DNA of 10,161 bases from positions 1 to 10,161 of the forward strand of contig CAYTMV010000073.1 of the NCBI GenBank assembly GCA_964439015.1. The letters run 5' to 3'. Of this stretch, positions 1-5,361 are shown piece after piece; the stretch's first letter is position 1, and each line of letters starts with the position of its first letter. The notes beneath the pieces were generated by a model that had not been told where the DNA came from, did not search any database, and saw only the letters and a list, made by a program, of their open reading frames with translations. Source of the stretch: Gemmobacter sp964439015 (GTDB lineage: Bacteria > Pseudomonadota > Alphaproteobacteria > Rhodobacterales > Rhodobacteraceae). A program made the translations under genes and the position numbers.

Positions 1-665
1 ATGAAGGCCGGCGCGCCGGGGCCGCCGTTGAGGTATTTATAGGTGCAGCCCACCGCAAAATCGGCCCCGCCCGCCGCGCACTCCACCGCAAACGCCCCGG
101 CCGAATGTGCCAGATCCCAGACCGCCAGCGCCCCCACTTCGTGCGCGCGCGCGGTCAGGCGGGCCATGTCATGGCGGCGGCCGGTGCGGTAATCGACCTC
201 GGTGATCATCATTACCGCGACCGTTTCATCCAGCGCGCCCTCAACCTCTTCGGGGGCGACGGTCCGCAGGCTGTAGCCTTGACCCAGCATCCGGCAAAGC
301 CCCTCGGCCATGTAAAGATCGGAGGGGAAATTGCCGGTGTCGGACAGGATCACCCGGCGTTCGGGGCGCATGGCGATGCAGGCCGCCAGTGCCTGATGCA
401 CCTTGATCGACAGCGTGTCGCCCAGAACGACATGGCCCGGCTCGGCACCGATGATCCGCGCGATCCGGTCGCCAAGGCGCGAGGGCAGGCCCATCCAGTC
501 GGCCTGATTCCAGCCGCCGATCAGCATCTGCCCCCATTCCTGCTGCACCGTGCGGTCCAGCCGGGCGGCCACGGCAGCGGGCAGCGGACCCAGCGAGTTT
601 CCGTCGAGGTAAATCACCCCTTCTGGCAGGGTGAACTTGGCTTTGGTCGCGGCAAAATCGGTCAT
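1..665 (-). CDS. kynU: Kynureninase, N-terminal part (cut by the left window edge)
   Basis: A PLP enzyme of tryptophan catabolism that cleaves kynurenine to anthranilate and alanine (3-hydroxykynurenine to 3-hydroxyanthranilate). It is expected in the cytoplasm. The visible 221 codons begin MTDFAATKAKF and contain family motifs: YLDGNSLG at residues 19-26, a GNFPSDLY segment, VWDLAHSAGA at 182-191 with the aspartate expected to contact the PLP ring nitrogen, and CTYKYLNGGPG with Lys210 as the probable PLP-binding lysine. The family is usually about 400 residues, so roughly the C-terminal half lies outside the window. The ATG at 665 is chosen because GGAG lies 6 bases upstream (675-672). A nearby ATG at 670 runs straight into a stop. 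The gene is divergent from the methyltransferase gene across 108 bases. Family assignment is very likely; preference for kynurenine or its 3-hydroxy form cannot be read here. Confidence 0.95.
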   Translation of the reverse strand, partial: MTDFAATKAKFTLPEGVIYLDGNSLGPLPAAVAARLDRTVQQEWGQMLIGGWNQADWMGLPSRLGDRIARIIGAEPGHVVLGDTLSIKVHQALAACIAMRPERRVILSDTGNFPSDLYMAEGLCRMLGQGYSLRTVAPEEVEGALDETVAVMMITEVDYRTGRRHDMARLTARAHEVGALAVWDLAHSAGAFAVECAAGGADFAVGCTYKYLNGGPGAPAF

Positions 666-689
666 GGCATACTCCGTTCTCGGCTCACA

Positions 690-707
690 GTGCCGCGCCG
701 ACGGCAC
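690..707. promoter_or_regulatory. Inverted repeat in the kynU leader
   Basis: GTGCCG (690-695) and CGGCAC (702-707) form a perfect inverted repeat with a 6-base centre. It sits 25 bases upstream of the kynU start, between two divergent genes. It could be an operator or a small leader hairpin. Perfect 6-base arms are not rare in DNA this GC-rich, so this is only a candidate. I see no convincing -35/-10 pair in 666-773. Confidence 0.25.
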
Positions 708-773
708 GGCTGCAAGCCCTTGCCCTCAGTCTCGCCAGCCGCCACTGTGCCCCGAAACGGATTGGGGGCGCCG

Positions 774-1214
774 ATGAAAATCCTGGATCTGCCACCGCTC
801 TGGCTGGCGCTGTTTGTCGCGCTGGTCTGGGGGATCGGCGTCGTGCCGCTGCGGCTGTTCGGGGGATGGGGCGATGCGCTGGGCTGGTCTCTGGTGGTGG
901 CCGGCCTGTTGCTGATGGCGGTGGCGGCGGTGCAGATGGTGCTGGCGCGCACAAGTTTCATTCCGCGGCGCGATCCGGCGGCGCTGGTGACGGGCGGGGT
1001 GTTCAGGCTGTCGCGCAATCCGATCTATCTCGGCGATGCGCTGGTGCTGCTGGGGGTGGTGCTGATCCGCGATGCAGCCCTCGCCCTGCCGCTGGTGCCG
1101 CTGTTTGCATGGCTCATCACGCAACGCTTCATCCTGGGCGAAGAGGCGCGGCTGCGCGCCGCCTTTGGCCCGGCCTTCGCGGCCTGGGCTGCGCGGACGC
1201 GCCGGTGGCTGTGA
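774..1214 (+). CDS. Isoprenylcysteine carboxyl methyltransferase-family membrane protein
   Basis: A 146-residue integral membrane protein resembling the small bacterial ICMT/PEMT-type methyltransferases, which use S-adenosylmethionine at the membrane. Hydrophobic segments lie at about residues 8-27, 38-57 and 86-117. The family signature is clear: GGVFRLSRNPIYLG at 74-87 (the usual pattern is G.yr..RNP.Y.g), then GEEARLRAAFG from 122 with the conserved Glu-Glu, and a basic RTRRWL tail. The ATG at 774 is chosen because the residues before it (same frame, open from 105) look like unrelated antisense of kynU, and a G-run at 764-768 can serve as ribosome binding site. The gene stands alone, divergent from kynU and 154 bases before pntA. 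Bacterial members rarely have known substrates, and none is suggested by the neighbours. Confidence 0.85.
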   Translation: MKILDLPPLWLALFVALVWGIGVVPLRLFGGWGDALGWSLVVAGLLLMAVAAVQMVLARTSFIPRRDPAALVTGGVFRLSRNPIYLGDALVLLGVVLIRDAALALPLVPLFAWLITQRFILGEEARLRAAFGPAFAAWAARTRRWL

Positions 1215-1229
1215 AAGACATTGTTGCGG

Positions 1230-1260
1230 TGCGGCATGTTGCGGCATGGGTGTTGCGATG
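1230..1260. repeat. Short tandem repeat with 10-base period upstream of pntA
   Basis: TGCGGCATG occurs at 1230-1238 and again at 1240-1248, exactly 10 bases apart. A degenerate copy, TTGCGATG, follows at 1253-1260. The copies lie on one face of the helix, as repeated regulator sites often do. They fall in the 154-base gap between the methyltransferase gene and pntA, 109 or more bases before the pntA start. No function is proven. Confidence 0.4.
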
Positions 1261-1274
1261 CCAAACTGTGCTTT

Positions 1275-1287
1275 GAAACAATGTTTC
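1275..1287. promoter_or_regulatory. Possible operator palindrome upstream of pntA
   Basis: GAAAC-AAT-GTTTC (1275-1287) is a perfect 5-base inverted repeat in a locally AT-rich patch, 81 bases before the pntA start. A weak promoter-like pair, TTGCGA at 1253-1258 and AACAAT at 1277-1282 (18-base spacer), would place the palindrome over the -10 region. Both the promoter and the operator reading are tentative. Confidence 0.22.
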
Positions 1288-1356
1288 GCGATGGTAAGGG
1301 CGAACCGTTGCTGACGAAAAGGGCCTGCGGGCTGAATGGCGACTCCGCCGGGAAGG

Positions 1357-1365
1357 AAGGGGAAG
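1357..1365 (+). promoter_or_regulatory. Ribosome binding site deciding the pntA start
   Basis: The purine run AAGGGGAAG ends a few bases before a GTG at 1369, with 6 bases between the AGGGG core and the codon. An in-frame ATG at 1336 lies upstream of this site and would add 11 unconserved residues, so the GTG is favoured. Confidence 0.7.
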
Positions 1366-1368
1366 ACA

Positions 1369-2943
1369 GTGAAGATCGGTGCATTGCGAGAAATCTTCGC
1401 GGGAGAGAACCGGGTGGCGATGACGCCCGACTCTGCGCTGCAACTGCAAAAGCTGGGCCATACTTGCGTGATCGAGACCGGCGCGGGTCTGCGCGCGGGG
1501 TTTTCTGACGCGACCTATGCCGCGGCCGGGGTCGAGGTTCTGCCCTCCGCCAAGGCGGTGGCGGATGCGGCCGACGTGCTGGTAAAGGTCCGCGGCCCCG
1601 AGGCGGCGGAGGTCGCGCTGCTGCGGCAGGGTCAGACGCTGATCTCGTTCTTCTGGCCGGCCCAGAACGCCGATCTGCTGGAGGCCGTGGCTGCCCGCGG
1701 CGCGACCGTGGTCGCCATGGACATGGTGCCGCGGATTTCCCGCGCGCAGAAGATGGACGCGCTGTCGTCGATGGCCAATATCGCCGGCTACCGCGCCGTG
1801 ATCGAGGCCGGCAACAACTTTGGCCGCTTTTTCACGGGCCAGGTGACGGCTGCGGGCAAGGTGCCGCCTGCCAAGGTGCTGATCGTCGGCGCGGGTGTGG
1901 CGGGGCTTGCCGCCATCGGCACCTCGACCAGCCTTGGCGCGATCACGCTGGCCTTTGACGTGCGCCCCGAAGTGGCCGAGCAGATCGAGTCGATGGGCGC
2001 CGAGTTCGTCTATCTCGACTTTGCCGAAGCGGCCCAGGATGGCGCGGCGACGGGCGGCTATGCTGCCCCCTCGTCCCCTGAGTTCCGCGAAGCCCAGCTG
2101 AAGAAGTTCCGCGAGCTTGCGCCCGAGATGGACATCGTCATCACCACCGCCCTGATCCCCGGCCGGCCCGCGCCCAAGCTGTGGACCGAGGATATGGTCA
2201 AGATGATGAAGCCGGGCAGCGTCATCGTCGACCTTGCGGCCGAACGTGGCGGCAACTGCGACCTGACCGTGCCGGATCAGAAGATCGTCACCGACAACGG
2301 CGTGACGATCGTGGGCTATACCGACTTCCCCAGCCGGATGGCGGCGCAAGCCTCGACCCTCTATTCGACCAATATCCGCCACATGCTGACGGACCTGACG
2401 CCCAAGAAGGATGGCGTGATCGTCCACAACATGGAGGATGACGTGATCCGCGGCGCGACCGTGACCCATCAGGGCGCGATCACCTATCCCCCGCCGCCGC
2501 CCAAAGTGGCCGCGATTGCCGCGCAAAAGCCCAAGGAAAAGCCCAAGGAGCTGACGCCGGAAGAAAAGCGCGCGCAGGAAGTGGCAGCCTTCAAGAAGCA
2601 GACCCGCGACCAGTTTACCCTGCTGGGGGTCGGCGGTGCGCTGATCCTGCTGGCGGGGCTGTATGCGCCGGCCAGCTTCATGCAGCACTTCATCGTCTTT
2701 GTTCTGGCCTGTTTTGTGGGCTTCCAGGTGATCTGGAACGTCTCGCACAGCCTGCACACGCCGCTGATGGCGATCACCAACGCGATCTCGTCGATCATCA
2801 TCCTCGGCGCGCTGATGCAGATCGGCTCGGGCTCGGTCCTGGTGATCCTGCTGGCGGCGCTGTCGGTGTTCATGGCCGGGATCAACATCTTCGGTGGTTT
2901 CATGGTCACCCGGCGCATGCTCGCCATGTTCCAGAAGTCGTAA
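1369..2943 (+). CDS. pntA: NAD(P) transhydrogenase subunit alpha
   Basis: Alpha subunit of the inner-membrane proton-translocating transhydrogenase, which couples hydride transfer from NADH to NADP+ with proton entry. With the GTG start the product is 524 residues, close to the E. coli form (510), and it begins MKIGALREIFAGENRVA, matching the family's N-terminus. Domain I (NAD(H) binding) shows RISRAQ from 122, DALSSMANIAGY to 141, the dinucleotide loop VGAGVAG at 173-179, DVRPEV from 197 and DLAAERGGNCDLT from 288. A Pro-rich then Lys/Glu-rich linker spans about 374-415. Four membrane helices follow (about 417-435, 438-458, 466-487, 490-512), including WNVSHSLHTPLM. This is the fused E. coli-type alpha subunit, not the split PntAA/PntAB arrangement of Rhodospirillum rubrum. 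pntB follows after 15 bases, so the two are surely co-transcribed. Confidence 0.98.
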   Translation: MKIGALREIFAGENRVAMTPDSALQLQKLGHTCVIETGAGLRAGFSDATYAAAGVEVLPSAKAVADAADVLVKVRGPEAAEVALLRQGQTLISFFWPAQNADLLEAVAARGATVVAMDMVPRISRAQKMDALSSMANIAGYRAVIEAGNNFGRFFTGQVTAAGKVPPAKVLIVGAGVAGLAAIGTSTSLGAITLAFDVRPEVAEQIESMGAEFVYLDFAEAAQDGAATGGYAAPSSPEFREAQLKKFRELAPEMDIVITTALIPGRPAPKLWTEDMVKMMKPGSVIVDLAAERGGNCDLTVPDQKIVTDNGVTIVGYTDFPSRMAAQASTLYSTNIRHMLTDLTPKKDGVIVHNMEDDVIRGATVTHQGAITYPPPPPKVAAIAAQKPKEKPKELTPEEKRAQEVAAFKKQTRDQFTLLGVGGALILLAGLYAPASFMQHFIVFVLACFVGFQVIWNVSHSLHTPLMAITNAISSIIILGALMQIGSGSVLVILLAALSVFMAGINIFGGFMVTRRMLAMFQKS

Positions 2944-2950
2944 GGGAGGG
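2944..2950 (+). promoter_or_regulatory. Ribosome binding site deciding the pntB start
   Basis: GGGAGGG directly follows the pntA stop. Its GGAGG core is 9 bases from the ATG at 2959 but only 3 bases from an in-frame GTG at 2953, which favours the ATG. Confidence 0.7.
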
Positions 2951-2958
2951 CCGTGGAT

Positions 2959-4404
2959 ATGGAATACGGTTTCACCACCGCCGCCTATGTTGTTGCGGCT
3001 GTTCTGTTCATCCTGTCGCTGGGCGGCCTGTCCGGGCAGGAAAGCGCCAAGCGCGCCGTCTGGTATGGCATTGTCGGCATGGCGCTGGCGGTTGCCGCCA
3101 CGCTGATGGGGCCGGGCGCGGGCCTGTGGATCTTGTCGCTGGCGCTGATCGTCGCCGGGGGCGGTATCGGCTGGGTCGTGGCGCAGCGCGTGCAGATGAC
3201 CGAGATGCCGCAGCTGGTTGCCGCGATGCACAGCCTCGTCGGTCTGGCCGCGGTGTTCATCGGCTTCAACACCCAGATCGAGATGGCCCGCATCGCCGAG
3301 ATGCTGTCCACCGCCGACGCCGACGGCTTGAACGCGCTGAAGGGCTTTGCCCTGAAAGTGGCCGAAAAGACCCCGGCCGAACTGTCGATCCTGCGGGTCG
3401 AGACCTTCCTCGGCGTGTTCATCGGCGCCGTGACCTTCACCGGCTCGGTGATCGCCTATGGCAAGCTGGCGGGCAAGGTTGACGGCAAGGCCAAGAAACT
3501 GCCGGGCGGTCATGTGCTGAATGCCGGCGCGGCGGCGCTGTCGCTGGTGCTGCTGGTCCTGTATCTGAACGGTGCGGGCAGCTGGGCGCTGATCCTGATG
3601 ACGCTGCTGGCCTTCTTCATCGGCTATCACCTGATCATGGGCATCGGCGGCGCCGACATGCCGGTGGTGGTGTCGATGCTGAACAGCTATTCCGGCTGGG
3701 CGGCGGCGGCGATCGGCTTCAGCCTTGGCAATGACCTGCTGATCGTGGTGGGCGCGCTGGTCGGCTCCTCCGGTGCGATCCTCAGCTACATCATGTGCAA
3801 GGCGATGAACCGCAGCTTCATCTCGGTGATCCTCGGCGGCTTTGGTGGCACCACCGGCCCGGCGATGGAAGTGACGGGCGAGCAGATCGCGATCGACGCC
3901 GAAGGCGTGGCCGCGGCGCTGAACGATGCCGACTCGGTCATCATCATCCCCGGCTACGGCATGGCGGTGGCGCAGGCGCAGCAAAGCGTGTCCGAACTGA
4001 CCCGCAAGCTGCGCGCCAAGGGCAAGAACGTCCGCTTTGCCATCCACCCGGTGGCCGGCCGTCTGCCCGGCCACATGAACGTGCTGCTGGCCGAGGCAAA
4101 GGTGCCCTATGACATCGTTCTGGAGATGGACGAGATCAACGAGGACTTCCCCGAAACCGACGTGGCAATCGTCATCGGCTCGAACGACATCGTGAACCCG
4201 GCCGCGCAAGAAGACCCCAACAGCCCCATCGCCGGCATGCCGGTGCTGGAATGCTGGAAGGCCAAGCAGGTGTTCGTGTCCAAGCGCGGGCAAGGCACCG
4301 GCTATTCGGGCATCGAGAACCCGCTGTTCTACAAGGAGAACACCCGGATGTTCTATGGCGACGCCAAAAAGAGCATCGACGCCCTGCTGCCGATGATCGA
4401 GTGA
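2959..4404 (+). CDS. pntB: NAD(P) transhydrogenase subunit beta
   Basis: Beta subunit of the same enzyme: it carries most of the proton channel plus the NADP(H)-binding domain III. From the ATG at 2959 the product is 481 residues (E. coli 462). The start MEYGFTTAAYVVAA aligns with the E. coli beginning, and the conserved channel histidine falls at residue 91 (MPQLVAAMHSLVGLAA), the same number as the E. coli histidine known to affect proton movement. This supports the ATG over the GTG at 2953. Many membrane helices fill roughly residues 5-275. Domain III has PGYGMAVAQAQ (331-341), VAGRLPGHMN (365-374), VLEMDEINEDF, and VIGSNDIVNPAAQ from 405, the NADP(H)-binding motifs. All look intact, so the enzyme should be functional. 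The gene ends 25 bases before a strong terminator. Confidence 0.98.
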   Translation: MEYGFTTAAYVVAAVLFILSLGGLSGQESAKRAVWYGIVGMALAVAATLMGPGAGLWILSLALIVAGGGIGWVVAQRVQMTEMPQLVAAMHSLVGLAAVFIGFNTQIEMARIAEMLSTADADGLNALKGFALKVAEKTPAELSILRVETFLGVFIGAVTFTGSVIAYGKLAGKVDGKAKKLPGGHVLNAGAAALSLVLLVLYLNGAGSWALILMTLLAFFIGYHLIMGIGGADMPVVVSMLNSYSGWAAAAIGFSLGNDLLIVVGALVGSSGAILSYIMCKAMNRSFISVILGGFGGTTGPAMEVTGEQIAIDAEGVAAALNDADSVIIIPGYGMAVAQAQQSVSELTRKLRAKGKNVRFAIHPVAGRLPGHMNVLLAEAKVPYDIVLEMDEINEDFPETDVAIVIGSNDIVNPAAQEDPNSPIAGMPVLECWKAKQVFVSKRGQGTGYSGIENPLFYKENTRMFYGDAKKSIDALLPMIE

Positions 4405-4429
4405 TACGGGCCTGAGGGCTGGAAGACAG

Positions 4430-4467
4430 AACCCCCGGTGCTGAAAGGCACCGGGGGTTTTGGTTTT
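4430..4467 (+). terminator. Intrinsic terminator of pntAB, shared face-on with the islet
   Basis: A 12-base-pair stem (4430-4441 with 4448-4459, all pairs complementary) closes a 6-base TGAAAG loop. On the plus strand it runs into TTTT-GG-TTTT. The stem core CCCCCGGTGC is very stable. On the minus strand the hairpin is followed by the weaker TTCTGTCTT, so it may also partly stop transcription from the convergent islet genes, whose last stop codon lies 12 bases away. Confidence 0.9.
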
Positions 4468-4478
4468 GGGGGCGGGAT

Positions 4479-4859
4479 TTATTGACCTTTGATTGAACTA
4501 ATTACATCTTCCATTTTTTCTGCGCGATACGCGCCAATGACGCTCACTAAAAGCCAAACTATTGAGGCGGCCAAAGCAATGGAGAATCCAAACTGCCAAA
4601 GCTGAGCCTCTATATTGAGAAAGTTCTTAAAATTTGAAGTGAGCAATGTTGCACTTAAGGTTAGTGAGAACGCAAGTGGGACATGCCAATCTTTGCTTCT
4701 TTCGACTGAGTGAGTGTAATCCTTTAATTTTAACCTTAGCTTGTCCTCCGTTATGAAGATGACCTCGGTCGATGTGTTGCTGTGAATTCTGTCAACCACA
4801 ATGTGGTTGGGGGCAAATGTTCCACCTGTCCCCCTTTGTTCCTGATCGGTTATGGTCAA
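4479..4859 (-). CDS. Small two-helix membrane protein of the AT-rich islet
   Basis: A 126-residue protein of unknown function. The first 58 residues are soluble and look partly helical (HIVVDRIHSNTS, then ITEDKLRLKLKDYTHSVERS). Two hydrophobic segments follow at about 59-78 and 88-110, separated by a short FKNFLNIEA loop, then a charged tail (YRAEKMEDVISSIKGQ). Start: no ATG is available; TTG at 4859 shares four bases (TTGA) with the stop of the upstream gene, a usual sign of translational coupling. Only a weak GGA lies 9 bases upstream, so it probably depends on ribosomes finishing the first gene. Composition is far more AT-rich than the neighbours. From memory, similar 'VDRIHS..S.EV.F.TE.KL' proteins with two helices occur in many bacteria, unverified here. 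The shape recalls small membrane effectors of defence modules, but that is inference. Confidence 0.78.
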   Translation of the reverse strand: MTITDQEQRGTGGTFAPNHIVVDRIHSNTSTEVIFITEDKLRLKLKDYTHSVERSKDWHVPLAFSLTLSATLLTSNFKNFLNIEAQLWQFGFSIALAASIVWLLVSVIGAYRAEKMEDVISSIKGQ

Positions 4860-5209
4860 TTTATTGCGTCCAGCATAAATTGCATGTCGATTTTATTTAC
4901 GTCCCCAATTAACCAGTGTGTGGCAATGAACGAAAGTCCTTGATTTGTGTTGGTGCGTCCAATCTCAACGGGCTTAATAAGTGCGGTTCCGATCGAGTTT
5001 GTCCAGTTTCTGAATTTTAAATGTAGTTGGTTGTCGATGTTGTCGTATAATATGTCCCTGCTGCCTTCTTTCGTTGAATCGGTTTCAAACGAAATTTTAA
5101 TGTCTATTTCCCAAGCGCCGACGTTAAAGCAAATTTCGGCGGATTCCGAACTTGGTATTATTAAGGAGGTGCAATGAATGACTTCGCGCGCGCCGACTTT
5201 GGCTTTCAT
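4856..5209 (-). CDS. Small soluble, probably beta-rich protein of the AT-rich islet
   Basis: A 117-residue protein without signal peptide or membrane segment. Its alternating pattern (CTSLIIPSSESAEICFNVGAWEIDIKISF, residues 13-41, split here as CTSLIIPSSESAEIC and FNVGAWEIDIKISF) suggests a beta-sandwich. The most distinctive stretch is at 64-84: LKFRNWTNSIGTA followed by LIKPVEIG. From memory this resembles the uncharacterised domain DUF6864; I could not check it. It starts at ATG 5209 with GGAG at 5223-5220 (10 bases away, somewhat long) and overlaps the membrane-protein gene by four bases. A promoter lies directly upstream. G+C is about 42% across the pair, against about two thirds around it, which suggests acquisition. 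It may be a sensor or regulator of the two-helix partner; this comes from gene pairing only. Confidence 0.78.
   Translation of the reverse strand: MKAKVGAREVIHCTSLIIPSSESAEICFNVGAWEIDIKISFETDSTKEGSRDILYDNIDNQLHLKFRNWTNSIGTALIKPVEIGRTNTNQGLSFIATHWLIGDVNKIDMQFMLDAIN
5162..5171 (+). promoter_or_regulatory. Perfect Shine-Dalgarno sequence antisense to the islet's first gene
   Basis: TAAGGAGGTG on the plus strand is a 10-base complement of the usual 3' end of 16S rRNA. It is followed by ATG at 5174 (a 23-codon frame ending 5245) and by ATG at 5178 at ideal spacing (12 codons ending 5216). Both frames cross the minus-strand start codon. No other sign of a gene is seen, so chance remains likely. 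Confidence 0.2.
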
Positions 5210-5238
5210 GCCGTAATAACTCCAAGATTTTTTTTAAA

Positions 5239-5265
5239 ATTATGAAATCCTAAAAGGTGTGTCAA
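5239..5265 (-). promoter_or_regulatory. Sigma-70-type promoter of the islet gene pair
   Basis: Reading the minus strand, a perfect TTGACA (5265-5260) is followed by CATAAT (5244-5239; 5 of 6 consensus bases) with a 15-base spacer. An overlapping TAATTT gives a 17-base spacer but fits less well. Initiation would fall near 5232, inside a run of eight A residues (5235-5228), leaving a leader of about 20 bases before the ATG at 5209. Such a near-consensus promoter stands out in this GC-rich sequence. Confidence 0.55.
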
Positions 5266-5361
5266 TGCCCCCATAGCAAACCCGCAACACTCCCCCCGGC
5301 ATACCCTTGCACACCGCGCCGCCCTCTTTTCCCAGGGGGGCGGCTGCCGCATTCAAGGCGG

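Noticed and set aside
105..773. Extension of the methyltransferase gene to an upstream ATG at 105
   Set aside because: The added residues are antisense of kynU and unlike the family. The known fold starts at the ATG at 774.
1129..4293. A 1054-codon open frame on the minus strand opposite pntA and pntB
   Set aside because: It is His/Arg/Gln/Gly-rich and has no recognisable domain. It mirrors two certain genes codon for codon, which is the expected shadow of strong third-position GC bias.
4947..5177. A 76-codon plus-strand frame within the islet, ending next to the perfect Shine-Dalgarno
   Set aside because: It is antisense to the better-supported soluble-protein gene, has no ribosome site of its own, and resembles no family. 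The two overlapping minus-strand genes explain the whole islet.
4467..5273. TGGGGGC (4467-4473) and GCCCCCA (5267-5273) as terminal inverted repeats of a mobile element
   Set aside because: Seven-base G-runs are expected by chance in this sequence. There is no flanking target duplication and no transposase.
5257..5361. GTG at 5257 as the start of the DUF3422 gene
   Set aside because: The added 35 residues are Pro/Arg/Cys-rich and unlike the family. The family N-terminus fits the ATG at 5362.
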